Source: Lactiplantibacillus plantarum EGD-AQ4
Lineage (GTDB): Bacteria > Bacillota > Bacilli > Lactobacillales > Lactobacillaceae
Length of the DNA: 64,000 bases
Direction of reading: 5' to 3'
Assembly (NCBI RefSeq): GCF_000463075.2
Contig: NZ_AVAQ01000050.1
Coordinates: 62,001-126,000 of the forward strand
This document shows positions 36,262-45,437 of this stretch, in pieces (positions within the stretch are counted from its first letter, which is position 1; the number at the start of each line of letters is the position of its first letter). The notes below the pieces were generated by a model. The model was not told the origin of the DNA, did no database searches, and saw only the letters and a list, made by a program, of their open reading frames with translations. The position numbers and the translations under genes were made by a program.

Positions 36262-37656
36262 TTAATTGATCTTACGTTTCGGATTCAAGAGGTTCATCGG
36301 GTCAAACAACGCTTTGATCTGGTGTTGCAGCATATCCACGTCCTCGCCTAATTCGGCATTGTTCCACTGATTCTTCAACATGCCAACCGCGTGCTCACCC
36401 GAAATCGTGCCACCAAGCGCGAGGGTCTTCTTGAACATTTCTTGTAACGCGATGACGACTTTTTCTGGGACCTGCTTCTCCGATGTTGGCCAAACGAGGG
36501 TCGGATGAACATTACCATCACCCGCGTGGCCGGCCGTATAAATCTCAACGTCTAGGCGCTGAGCTAAGTCTTGAATATAGTCCATCAGCGGTGCCAATTG
36601 CGATAACGGCACCGCCATATCTTCCATAATATGGTTTTGGCCCGCGAAAACGGCTGGTAGCATGTCACGCCGTAACTGCTCGAGCTCGGCCTGCTGCTTG
36701 GGTTCAGTCGTAATCGTGACGTTGCTAGCGTGTTGTTCGGCCAATAATTTCTGAACGACAGCCATGCTAGCTTGGCCGCCATTATCGAGTTTGAAAATCA
36801 ACATTGCGGCACTATCCTTGGCATAATGCGTCTTCTCATAGCGATCCAATGCCGCCACGGTATTGCCATCGAGCGCTTCTAGCATCGTCGGGTAAACCCC
36901 TGAGATGCGAATCGCCGTCACTGCTTTGGCCAGCGCCGTCATGTTATCGAAGAAGGCCACACCCATCACGGGAGTTCCTAATGGAATCGGCAGTAACTTG
37001 ACGGTCACTTCCGTAATAATTCCAAGCGTCCCCTCTGAACCAATCATCAGCTGAGTCAAATCGTAGCCAAATGCTTGTTTGAGCGTCCGACCACCGAGCT
37101 TGATTTCACGCCCGTCAGCCAGTACGACCTTCACACCTAACACGTTATCCTTAGTAGCGCCGTACTTGACGGTGCTCATACCACCCGCATTGGTCGCCAT
37201 GTTACCGCCAATCCCAGAGATTGGTTTGGAACCTGGGTCGGGGGCATAAAACATGCCCTGTTTGCGCGCTTCTTGGTCTAAATCACCATTAATAACGCCG
37301 GGTTGGACGACCGCCACTGAATCGGCCTTACTGATTTCGATAATACGATTCATCTTGGCCGTTGACAGAATCACACTTCCAGTCAGGCCATCGGCACCAA
37401 TCACCGTACTAGTCGTCTGGTCTTGCGGAATCACGGGCAAATGATATTTGCGGGCGACGCGGAGCACACCCTGGATATCCTGCGTGGAATGGGCTTCCAC
37501 ATAGGCTAGTGCCAGCCCACTATCATCATCCGTTAACCGGGGACTAAAGGAATACTTCGTCAGCGTTGCCTGATCGGTGAATACTTGACCATCCGTCACT
37601 TGGGCGGTCAAATCCGCTAACACTTCTTCATCTGAAAACGCGCGAAAGACTGTCAA
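36262..37656 (-). CDS. FAD-linked oxidase, GlcD/D-lactate dehydrogenase family
   Basis: About 464 residues. FAD-binding type 4 (PCMH) domain at about 35-220 with VIPQDQTTSTVIGA, then YAPDPGSKPISGIGGNMATNAGGMSTVKYGATKDNVLG, the hallmark of the GlcD/D-lactate dehydrogenase group. The C-terminal oxidase domain has YTAGHAGDGNVHPTL and GGTISGEHAVGMLK. It oxidises a 2-hydroxy acid (glycolate or D-lactate are the usual candidates) using FAD. TTG 37656 has GAGGT upstream; the more distant GTG at 37671 overlaps that site. No GlcE or GlcF partner is present. Confidence 0.85.
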   Translation of the reverse strand: MTVFRAFSDEEVLADLTAQVTDGQVFTDQATLTKYSFSPRLTDDDSGLALAYVEAHSTQDIQGVLRVARKYHLPVIPQDQTTSTVIGADGLTGSVILSTAKMNRIIEISKADSVAVVQPGVINGDLDQEARKQGMFYAPDPGSKPISGIGGNMATNAGGMSTVKYGATKDNVLGVKVVLADGREIKLGGRTLKQAFGYDLTQLMIGSEGTLGIITEVTVKLLPIPLGTPVMGVAFFDNMTALAKAVTAIRISGVYPTMLEALDGNTVAALDRYEKTHYAKDSAAMLIFKLDNGGQASMAVVQKLLAEQHASNVTITTEPKQQAELEQLRRDMLPAVFAGQNHIMEDMAVPLSQLAPLMDYIQDLAQRLDVEIYTAGHAGDGNVHPTLVWPTSEKQVPEKVVIALQEMFKKTLALGGTISGEHAVGMLKNQWNNAELGEDVDMLQHQIKALFDPMNLLNPKRKIN

Positions 37657-37934
37657 AATACAAGACCTCACTTTATTTATTTAAGCTCAATGTCAGTATA
37701 AGCCAAGAATCCGTTTTCGACATTAATACTGTCCGCAATACTGCCGCCCGTCTATTCGCACAGTTTCCAATCCAATACTTTTACGTGGTATCTATTTTTT
37801 GAATTGCGTACACTCAAAATAAGTATTTTCCGGCGGCGTCTGAACCGGGTATGCTAGTGATTGTGAATCATTGCAAACGGGTCGTTAATACGGGGAATTA
37901 GCCTTAACGACCTTCATTAAGGGAGGATTTGAAC

Positions 37935-38966
37935 ATGCGGCATTCAGCATCTTCAAAATTACGGCCGGTGCTCATCACGGTCGGCATCATCATTGTCATC
38001 ATCGCCATTGCACTGGGCGTTATCATTCGCCAGGCGCAGGCCCGTTACCAGTCGACCATCTACACCGGTAGCAGTAATACTAAAGTTAATCCGACGAAAC
38101 CCCTCAGCATCTTACTACTCGGGGTCGATACCGGCGCGGACGGGCGCATCGACAAGGGTAATTCGGATACGATCATGGTCGTCACGATTAACCCCAAGAC
38201 GAAAAAGACCGTCATTACGAGTATCCCCCGCGATACGCTCGCTGAGATGGTCGGTGATTCGGACACCAACGTGCAAAAACTCAACGCCGCTTATAACATT
38301 GGCGGTTCCAAAATGGCGAAAGCCAGTGTCAGCCAACTACTCAACGTTCCCATCAACTACTACGCTACCATTAATATGGGCGGTCTCAAGCAAATCGTGA
38401 ACGCGGTCGGTGGCGTGACGATTACCAGTCCCCTCAACGTCTCATTCGACCACGTGACCGTCACGAAGGGGAAGCACCATTTGAATGGTACTCAGGCTCT
38501 AGCCTATACGCGAATGCGTTATCAAGACCCGCGGGGCGACTACGGCCGACAGCTCCGCCAGCAACAAGTCATGCGCGCCGTCCTGGCTAAGCTTGCGCAA
38601 ACCAAGACGTATAGCCGCTATGATCAATTACTCACGTCACTCAAGGGTAACTTGCAAACAGACTTGAGCTTTGACGACTTGGTCGGTCTGGCCACCCACG
38701 ACCGTGCGAACATGAAGCACATCCAATCCACACAAGTCGTTGGGCTGCCCGCCTGGATCAATACCAGTTCCTATCAGATTTTGACGACTAAGACGTTGCA
38801 ACAAACGTCAAATCGCTTACGAACTCAGCTAGGACTAAGCACAGAGACGCTCAGCAATATGGAAACTAAGTTGAATGCCGCCAACACGGTATATGACGGT
38901 AAGACCAATCTCAACTACGATACGCAAGGTCTAGATAAGATCACCTATACTGACAATACAAAGTAA
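37935..38966 (+). CDS. LytR-CpsA-Psr (LCP) family ligase
   Basis: About 343 residues. One N-terminal membrane segment (about 14-34), then the extracellular LCP domain (about 55-225). Conserved features: SILLLGVDTGADGRIDKGNSDTIMV (with the DTIM arginine/aspartate region), ITSIPRDTLAEM, AYNIGG, GLKQIVNAVGGVTI and ALAYTRMRYQDPRGDYGRQLRQQQVM. LCP proteins attach teichoic acids or polysaccharides to peptidoglycan from a lipid carrier. ATG 37935 behind GGGAGG; the in-frame TTG 6 bases earlier is less likely. Fits with teichoic acid genes at 58-64 kb. Confidence 0.92.
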   Translation: MRHSASSKLRPVLITVGIIIVIIAIALGVIIRQAQARYQSTIYTGSSNTKVNPTKPLSILLLGVDTGADGRIDKGNSDTIMVVTINPKTKKTVITSIPRDTLAEMVGDSDTNVQKLNAAYNIGGSKMAKASVSQLLNVPINYYATINMGGLKQIVNAVGGVTITSPLNVSFDHVTVTKGKHHLNGTQALAYTRMRYQDPRGDYGRQLRQQQVMRAVLAKLAQTKTYSRYDQLLTSLKGNLQTDLSFDDLVGLATHDRANMKHIQSTQVVGLPAWINTSSYQILTTKTLQQTSNRLRTQLGLSTETLSNMETKLNAANTVYDGKTNLNYDTQGLDKITYTDNTK

Positions 38967-38977
38967 CTCTGATTCCA

Positions 38978-39027
38978 AAAAACGGATAGCAGTTCGAAGT
39001 CGTGTGCTTCGAACTGCCATCCGTTTT
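38978..39027 (+). terminator. Terminator of the LCP gene
   Basis: ACGGATAGCAGTTCGAAG pairs with CTTCGAACTGCCATCCGT (one mismatch); ends in TTTT. Confidence 0.9.
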
Positions 39028-39112
39028 CTAGTGCAATCAGCTGTTAAAATTTTTTGTTGAAATACGGCGAAATAAGGCGTTAGAACTAGTGGTTAGAATC
39101 AGTCGCCGATAT

Positions 39113-39128
39113 CGTAACATATATATTT
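39113..39128 (+). repeat. Left 16-bp direct repeat flanking repeat copy C
   Basis: CGTAACATATATATTT, identical to 39929-39944. Confidence 0.9.
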
Positions 39129-39928
39129 ACGTGGTGTGCTGGTTATTATTTAGCCTTTAAAGATGCTTGAATCCTGCTATTTCCAAGTTCAAAAGCTGCC
39201 AGCTGAGACCCGCTGGAAACAGTGCGAGTTTGCGTAAACCTGCTGTTGTAGAGACGTCCTAGTCCGGCTTCCAGGCATTCTGGGCAATGGCCGTGACGTG
39301 GTGGACACAGATTTAAGCCGAAGCCCACGTCTTAAATACTGGTCTTCCACTAACCAAGCCAAAAACGCTTGCTAAGTGGAATTTCACCACTGGGCCTTGC
39401 CCCGAATACCTTCCAGCCGGGATTGTAGTCGAAAGGCGGATATGTGCGGCCCAACTTTTGAAAGACTGATCACTGATTCATGTCAAACAGTACAGCTCTT
39501 ATCTGACTGTCAGATTTGTTTTGTCTAAAACTTTTTGTTAATCATTAGGCTATCGTCTAGTGCCGTCAGTACAGGAGTGTCTAGATTATTATCCCTTACT
39601 CGATACGTTTTCGAATCAGACTGAATATGAACTAGTCCTTAATGCTTTGAAATCAGTAATCATGTTTAATTACCAACAAGGCAGTTTCGATTAGATTCGT
39701 TCAACAATATCTTAACCTGCAAATTTTCGATGAGTTTTATGGCCATCATGGATATCAATTCAAAGGTTATCTGAAGGACCAGTCACCTAATATTCAGTGG
39801 TCAATTGTACCCAGATACGTGGCCGTTCATCTGCCATTCGAGCGGCCTCCCGACTGTAGGGGCTGACGAACAGGACACCAACTTGTCATGATTTAACCAT
39901 GAATCATGACAAATTAACTAGCACAATG
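39129..39928 (+). repeat. Intergenic composite palindromic repeat, copy C
   Basis: 800 bases between perfect 16-bp direct repeats. The first module (about 39166-39455) matches copies A and B. It is itself an imperfect inverted repeat: the segment from 39263 (CCGGCTTCCAGGCATTCTGG) is complementary with mismatches to the segment ending near 39422, with a smaller inverted repeat around GTGGA...TTTAAG / CTTAAAT...TCCAC inside. The core (about 39460-39760) is unlike A and B. The second module (about 39765-39928) keeps only the outer arms, which now lie side by side; about 200 bases present in A and B are missing. No gene. Confidence 0.85.
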
Positions 39929-39944
39929 CGTAACATATATATTT
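39929..39944 (+). repeat. Right 16-bp direct repeat flanking repeat copy C
   Basis: CGTAACATATATATTT, identical to 39113-39128. Confidence 0.9.
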
Positions 39945-40068
39945 GTTTAGTAACATTGACGACTTTCACGATTTACTTTACATGTTACAAAATTATGATA
40001 GCGCGGGTATTGAACACAACGACCGCGCTGGTCATGCCAATAACGTCCCAATCACAATCCCGACTCGT

Positions 40069-40326
40069 TTAGCTGACCCAATCCGCCAATTGTGTGACCA
40101 AGCCACCGGTATCATCATTGAATTCGTATTGAACGTCGCCACGAGCAGCGACCGCCCGATGCTGACTGACCCGCAAATCACTCAGCCGAAAGGTCAATTC
40201 CAGTGGCTTGAAATTTTGAACCGAGCGAATCCAGATATAGCCTGCTAACCGTTGTGCTTGCACGAAAAAGTAACGCTCAGTAGTCGTTGTTAAATCAACT
40301 TGTTTTAAAATCCCCGTCTCCATCAT
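40069..40326 (-). CDS. Small hypothetical protein, possibly truncated
   Basis: 85 residues, beginning METGILKQVDLTTTTERYFFVQAQRLAGYIWIRSVQNFKPLELTFRLSDL. AAGGGAGTG lies before the ATG pair at 40324-40326 and a good promoter lies upstream, so I prefer this strand over the overlapping plus-strand frame (39943-40248), which has no ribosome site. After the TAA at 40069 the same frame continues for about 27 codons with protein-like content to a second stop, so a premature stop is possible. No family recognised. Confidence 0.5.
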   Translation of the reverse strand: MMETGILKQVDLTTTTERYFFVQAQRLAGYIWIRSVQNFKPLELTFRLSDLRVSQHRAVAARGDVQYEFNDDTGGLVTQLADWVS

Positions 40327-40359
40327 CGCTGCACTCCCTTCATCTATTTGTCACCATTA

Positions 40360-40390
40360 AATATAAGCGCTGAAACGCGTTTCAGGTCAA
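40360..40390 (-). promoter_or_regulatory. Promoter with a perfect 16-bp palindrome between -35 and -10
   Basis: On the minus strand TTGACC (40385-40390) and TATATT (40360-40365) are 19 bases apart. Nearly all of the spacer is the palindrome CTGAAACGCGTTTCAG (40370-40385), the position of a classic repressor operator. The sequence resembles LacI-family operators; no such regulator is in this window. Confidence 0.55.
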
Positions 40391-40551
40391 GGGGGCACAC
40401 TTATTTATTTTTAATTGAAACTTCAAATATTACATTTTAATAACACTAAGTAAAAAAGCTAGTCAAATTAGTCAAACGGTTGTACTATAATTGATGACAT
40501 TTACTGATTAATATTAAACAATTGAAACCATCATAAAGGAGCATCCTGACC

Positions 40552-40863
40552 ATGAGCCAGCTCGACACACTGCATCCCCAAGCCTATTGCTACTACATTG
40601 AATTAACGGGTAACGAACGCCCGGAATTACTCACCTCATTAACTGCTAGTGAACAGGCCCTCGGAGAATGGGAGCGTGTCCATGCCGCTAAGCTCCCGAC
40701 CTGGCGATTATGGACGAACGCTAACGCGGACACGATTCGCTACACTGTCGCCCACGTCATCGCCCGTAGCGCTTTGCCACAAAACGCCTACTGGTTACTG
40801 CAATATAAAGGCACTGACCATGGCCATCCGCGGATGCTGCACCCGCAGTTTCATACGCGGTGA
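40552..40863 (+). CDS. Small hypothetical protein
   Basis: 103 residues, soluble, rich in aromatic residues (AYCYYIELTGNERPELLTSL; ALPQNAYWLLQYKGTDHGHPRMLHPQF). AAAGGAG lies about 10 bases before the ATG. Family not recognised. Composition fits the host chromosome rather than the AT-rich genes that follow. Confidence 0.6.
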   Translation: MSQLDTLHPQAYCYYIELTGNERPELLTSLTASEQALGEWERVHAAKLPTWRLWTNANADTIRYTVAHVIARSALPQNAYWLLQYKGTDHGHPRMLHPQFHTR

Positions 40864-40903
40864 ATTTTGTTAATTCGCTATGGCGCTACTATCTGAGGTG
40901 ATA

Positions 40904-40972
40904 GTTGGTTTACTGTTCGTCAGCCAAAAGCTTGCTAGTCCGACTGGATCTTCAGGCAAACTTTGAATCTGT
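40904..40972 (-). repeat. Remnant of the composite repeat's second module
   Basis: GTTGG(t)TT(a)CTGTTCGTCAGCC and, about 30 bases on, GTCCGACTGGA and AACTTTGAATCTG match the two ends of the second module of copy A in the same order with the middle deleted. Confidence 0.6.
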
Positions 40973-41023
40973 AAAATTCGTCAGTATGGTATTTCTAACA
41001 TTTTTAGAAACGGAAGGTGCACG

Positions 41024-41311
41024 ATGACGACAAAAACTGATACCAATAAAACCCAGTTGCGTGTCTCTGTAGCGACAGCTGACTATGATACGGCTAGCCA
41101 GTTATTTCACAAGCTCGGTATGGATACGACCACAGCAATTAATCTCTTCCTGAAACAAAGTATTGCGGTAAACGGATTACCCTTTCGACCACACCTAATC
41201 ACCGACACTGACAAGGCTATCCGTGAAGCCCATAGCGACCAAGTTCAGCATTTTAATAATGAGGCTGACTGGCAAGCCAGTGTCCGTCATGAACTTAACA
41301 AGACACATTAA
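41024..41311 (+). CDS. RelB/DinJ family antitoxin-like protein, without adjacent toxin
   Basis: 95 residues. The N-terminal ribbon-helix-helix region (about 9-50) reads TQLRVSVATADYDTASQLFHKLGMDTTTAINLFLKQSIAVNGLPFRPH, the RelB/DinJ pattern. Normally a RelE/YafQ toxin gene overlaps or follows the antitoxin; here nearly 600 bases of non-coding sequence follow. GGAAGG precedes the ATG. It may be a solitary transcriptional regulator or the remains of a toxin-antitoxin pair. Confidence 0.8.
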   Translation: MTTKTDTNKTQLRVSVATADYDTASQLFHKLGMDTTTAINLFLKQSIAVNGLPFRPHLITDTDKAIREAHSDQVQHFNNEADWQASVRHELNKTH

Positions 41312-41910
41312 AGATCAGTCTACCACTATAATTTAACGCAGCTTGCAAACCATCTACCTATCTAGCTCTACGATAACGCCAAGGGCATTTTGAGTATCGT
41401 GTGTTAGCTTCAATGATTGAAACAATCACATCTATAGTGCATCTCATATTTTTTGAAGTACATTCAAGAATCAATACCGTCTACTCGAACATTCAATTAC
41501 AATACACGTAATATGCACATATACACCTATTTGGGTATTTTTCATTCATAAAAGAGCGGACTAAAAAAGCTTAGCAAATAATTCCAGTAACAGATTAATA
41601 GATGCTACTGGAATTATTTTTCATATTTTATGGAAATGAAGCCGTTATCTCGTACTGGTCGACATCCTGTCAACTGAGAGTATGCCACAGCCTATTGTGC
41701 CAGAATGATCCGAGAGTTAGAACTGGCCACAATTTAATATTCAGATAAAAACGGAGCTTTTATATTTTCACATTTGTACGATACGTGCTATTTTTATACC
41801 AGATACATCAGATTCACGTACAAAACAAGGCTATACCAAACCAAATTATAGTGTTAGACTTACATAAGCATTGATTTGCAAAAATATTTTTTTACAGGAG
41901 GGACACTGAT
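41312..41910. other. AT-rich intergenic region before the IetAS-type operon
   Basis: No gene seen, and no toxin frame. Contains the terminator at 41577-41622 and presumably the promoter of the ATPase-protease pair; AT content rises sharply here. Confidence 0.5.
41577..41622 (+). terminator. Terminator in the antitoxin-IetAS gap
   Basis: AATAATTCCAGTA pairs with TACTGGAATTATT, loop about 16 bases, followed by a T-tract. Confidence 0.75.
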
Positions 41911-43014
41911 ATGTACCCTGAACTACTAAAAATAATTGACGGTGGCCTGCAGAGCAACCCTCAAAAAGTACGGAATTATTCTGTCAAACTTGCAAACTAT
42001 CTTGAAAACAATGGTGAGTACAACGTTGCTAAAAAAATATCAAAACTTGTAAATGGCATGAATACGAGAACGGCAGAGCTTGACTCCTTTACATCAAAGC
42101 CGCTTGATTCTGAAGCACACGTTGAAACCGTTGACTTAAGTATTCCAGTTCAAACAGATGAGGAGCTCTTTTTTGACTCTTTCGTAGAAAATGAAATTCT
42201 TGAATTTTTAAAAGCTTATGACAAACGTGATTTATTATTAGAACACGGAATTGAAAGCAACAATCGTTTGCTTTTGTATGGTGAGCCTGGAACTGGTAAG
42301 ACCTCTCTCGCACGTTTTATTAGTCTTCAAACCAATTTACCATTAGTTACTACTAGATTAGATGGTGTTGTATCATCTCTACTGGGCAGCACTTCTAAGA
42401 ATATACGTAAAGTTTTCCAATACGCGGCCCAGCAACCATGTATTTTATTTCTAGATGAATTCGACGTACTAGCTAAAGTCAGAGATGATAAGAACGAACT
42501 AGGTGAACTAAAACGTGTCGTTAATAGTTTGATTCAAAATATAGATGCTTTTGATTCAAATAGCATTCTAATAGCCGCTACAAACCGACCACGGCTACTC
42601 GATGCAGCAATATGGCGAAGATTTGATACCAAATTAGAGTTGCGCACGCCAAATTCCAAAGTTAGAACACAATTGATCAACCATTTTTCTAAAATTATGC
42701 CAACGGATTTTGAAAGGGATACAAAGAAGAAAGCCAAGCTGGTTGAAATAACGAATCAACTGACTCCAGATGCGATAAAGACCATTTTTAACAAAGCAGC
42801 AAAAAACTGTCTTCTTCGTGGCGATAATAAGTTATCGTATGCACAATTAATTCTAGAGACATTTATTTATAAGACGCCCTCAAAAATTAATGATGAGTCT
42901 GCAGCGAAATTTATGATTGATAACCTAGTCTCTCAAAATGATACTGCCAACCATTTGTCAATATCAATACGCAAGGTACGATCGATATACAAGGAGGTAA
43001 AGGATAATGGCTGA
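41911..43014 (+). CDS. AAA+ ATPase of an IetAS-type ATPase-protease system
   Basis: 367 residues. An N-terminal helical region (about 1-60) precedes a classic AAA+ module: Walker A GEPGTGKT at 124-131, Walker B ILFLDEFD at 178-185 with D182-E183, sensor-1 AATN near 222-225 and arginine fingers RRFD at 236-239. It pairs with a subtilisin-like protease, the arrangement of IetA-IetS, first described as a plasmid incompatibility/stability locus in Agrobacterium and later as anti-phage. Codon use is AT-rich compared with flanking genes, a sign of horizontal transfer. A GGAGG site lies before the ATG; the stop overlaps the next gene by 8 bases. Confidence 0.85.
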   Translation: MYPELLKIIDGGLQSNPQKVRNYSVKLANYLENNGEYNVAKKISKLVNGMNTRTAELDSFTSKPLDSEAHVETVDLSIPVQTDEELFFDSFVENEILEFLKAYDKRDLLLEHGIESNNRLLLYGEPGTGKTSLARFISLQTNLPLVTTRLDGVVSSLLGSTSKNIRKVFQYAAQQPCILFLDEFDVLAKVRDDKNELGELKRVVNSLIQNIDAFDSNSILIAATNRPRLLDAAIWRRFDTKLELRTPNSKVRTQLINHFSKIMPTDFERDTKKKAKLVEITNQLTPDAIKTIFNKAAKNCLLRGDNKLSYAQLILETFIYKTPSKINDESAAKFMIDNLVSQNDTANHLSISIRKVRSIYKEVKDNG

Positions 43015-45346
43015 TTCGGATTTCCCAGTAATCAGATTTTCACCACGTCAACAAGACAACGGTAAAACACCAGGTGGTGGCGATAAAGCAAACGTCAGTT
43101 GGTTATTAACTGGTGACGAATTGCTAACACGTAGCAAGCATTTAGTTTCAGAAATTGACGAACTCAAAGCTAACTGGGACGAAACCAATATTGAAGGACT
43201 TCCCCACGTATTGAAAGTCGACCTTATTGAAAAAGCGTTAGCTAACACTCATCAACGTTACATCGTACCGATGTTTATTGTCGGTGATAATACTGGTCAA
43301 ATTGGATTTAGTGGTGACACATCACTTGTAATAAAAATTGACTCCAAAGAGAAGTTGGAAACGGTTAAAAACAATCTGGCTGATACCAACAAGAATGCGG
43401 CTCAAATTTCTGCCTTAACAGCAGTTCAATTTTATGTTCCGACAATTAAGCCCAAAACCAAAGAATCTCCTTACAAGCTGAACCCTTTGAACTTCGGTGA
43501 TGATATTCTAAACAAGCGTGCTGTTCAAATCATTGCAGATGCCTTAAATTCAAAGGATATTAATTACAATCTGGTTCACTACACGACGAATCTCCCTGTG
43601 TTCAAGCTAGATGACGTAACCAGCGACAGTCTGAAGTTTATCAAGACCCTACCAATAAAGTCTGCAGAACCGTTAGAGAAATTAACCAATCCCTTTCGAT
43701 CTTTAGATGGCCTTCCACTCAAGTATAAAGATAAAATAACTCCCTTTGATGAATCTACCGACTATCCCATTATTGGTCTATTAGACTCGGGCGTTGATAA
43801 AAACAGTTTAACTGAACACTGGGTTACTCGCGGTAACGGATGCCAATATTCAGATTCGGAGTTAAATTGCGCACATGGAACATACATTGCGACTCTGTTA
43901 ATTCACGGCGACAATTTCAGTGATACCCACGACTCTTCCATTCGTGGATGTGAGATTATAGATGTTCCTGTAATTCCAGCCAATGGTACAGATGAAATTA
44001 CCCTGATTAACAATATTCGAACTGCAATCAAAGAAAACCCCAGCATACGAGTTTGGAATCTTTCAATAAGCTTGGACGGTGAAATCAAATCTGATGAATT
44101 CTCAGATTTTGCAATAGCTTTAGATGAAATTCAACAAACAAGTAACGTCATCATCTGTAAATCGGCCGGTAATGATCCAAGCTTTTACATGAAGCAAAAT
44201 GCAAGTCATCTAAGTATCGGCGCAGAATCTATTCGTTCAGTAACAGTTGGGTCGCTAAATCGAAATTCAGACCCATTCGACTATACTAAGAAAAACTTTC
44301 CAGCACCCTATTCGTGTGTAGGCCCAGCACCGTCATCATTAGTTAAGCCAGATTTAACTCATTTTGGAGGCGATCTATTTGCTTCCAAGCATAATCCGAC
44401 TGATAGAACCGACTTCAAAGAAGTTAGCGATACCGCCACATCAGATGGATTCAAGTTAATTCATAAAGTTGGGACAAGTTTCTCAACGCCTAAAGTTGCC
44501 AAAAACATTGCTGAGTTGGACTTATTGACCCACAATCAATATTCTCCATTAGCACTCAAGGCCTTGGCAATTCATTCTGCCAAGTACTATGAAACGCCTA
44601 ACCTAGATACTCAACAACGGTTGGATACACTTGGTTATGGTAAGCCTGACAACGCTGGAATTGCTCTTTTTGGATCATCATATTCCAGTACAATGATTCT
44701 TGAGGGTAACCTTCAAAAAGGCAATCGTATCGACATCATGGAATTTCCCTATCCAGATGCTCTAATAAAAAATGGTCGATACACTGGAAAAATAAAAGTA
44801 ACCTTGTTATACGATCCTATTTTAATTGCAAATCAGGGTGCTGAGTACTGTCAATCCAATTTAGAAATAAGGTTTGGCACTTACGACAAGAAGATGAACG
44901 CGACCGATTACATGCGACGATTCAATCCCTTAAAACGTGATGATTCTTTCAATACGCTTTTAAAAAGCAAGTATGGTAAGCGGAAGATTGAAATTAACGC
45001 ACGTTATGCAAATGAACGCACGTTAATTGCTTATGGGCAAAAATATCACCCGGTTAAAAAGTACGCATTTGATTTGGCAGAGTTGCGTGACAGTTATCTC
45101 AATTCGCTGGATGCAGAACGGCACTGGTTTCTATTTTTGGAGGGTCACTATCGCCTATTTGCTGAAAAAGAAGCACTTCAGAAGCAAAAGAATTTGAGTA
45201 CGCCATTTACACTCATCATTACCATTGAAGATCCTGATCAATCAGCACCCGTATATAACTCGACAATTCAATCGTTAGATAACAATAATTTTGTACACAA
45301 TACTGTCGAAATTAATAACCGTATTCATTTATCAAATCGGGAATGA
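43007..45346 (+). CDS. Subtilisin-like (S8) serine protease of an IetAS-type system
   Basis: 779 residues, no signal peptide, so cytoplasmic. The S8 catalytic set is present: Asp260 in IIGLLDSG, His290 in CAHGTYIA, Asn389 (oxyanion) in SAGND and Ser491 in GTSFSTP. About 250 residues precede the protease domain and about 250 follow it (after residue 535), with unknown folds, typical for IetS proteins. It overlaps the ATPase gene and uses the same AT-rich codons. Likely the effector controlled by the ATPase; in known systems the protease is harmful and the ATPase restrains or directs it. Confidence 0.87.
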   Translation: MADSDFPVIRFSPRQQDNGKTPGGGDKANVSWLLTGDELLTRSKHLVSEIDELKANWDETNIEGLPHVLKVDLIEKALANTHQRYIVPMFIVGDNTGQIGFSGDTSLVIKIDSKEKLETVKNNLADTNKNAAQISALTAVQFYVPTIKPKTKESPYKLNPLNFGDDILNKRAVQIIADALNSKDINYNLVHYTTNLPVFKLDDVTSDSLKFIKTLPIKSAEPLEKLTNPFRSLDGLPLKYKDKITPFDESTDYPIIGLLDSGVDKNSLTEHWVTRGNGCQYSDSELNCAHGTYIATLLIHGDNFSDTHDSSIRGCEIIDVPVIPANGTDEITLINNIRTAIKENPSIRVWNLSISLDGEIKSDEFSDFAIALDEIQQTSNVIICKSAGNDPSFYMKQNASHLSIGAESIRSVTVGSLNRNSDPFDYTKKNFPAPYSCVGPAPSSLVKPDLTHFGGDLFASKHNPTDRTDFKEVSDTATSDGFKLIHKVGTSFSTPKVAKNIAELDLLTHNQYSPLALKALAIHSAKYYETPNLDTQQRLDTLGYGKPDNAGIALFGSSYSSTMILEGNLQKGNRIDIMEFPYPDALIKNGRYTGKIKVTLLYDPILIANQGAEYCQSNLEIRFGTYDKKMNATDYMRRFNPLKRDDSFNTLLKSKYGKRKIEINARYANERTLIAYGQKYHPVKKYAFDLAELRDSYLNSLDAERHWFLFLEGHYRLFAEKEALQKQKNLSTPFTLIITIEDPDQSAPVYNSTIQSLDNNNFVHNTVEINNRIHLSNRE

Positions 45347-45437
45347 TTTTGCATAACTCCATACGAGAACGTACTGTCTCAGGAATCGTAACCATCAGCT
45401 GATGTATAAATTATTTATTGCCTATACACCACACAAA

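Noticed and set aside
39943-40248. Plus-strand frame of 101 codons beside repeat copy C
   Set aside because: It begins with TTG inside the 16-bp direct repeat with no ribosome site, and overlaps a minus-strand frame that has a promoter and a good ribosome site.
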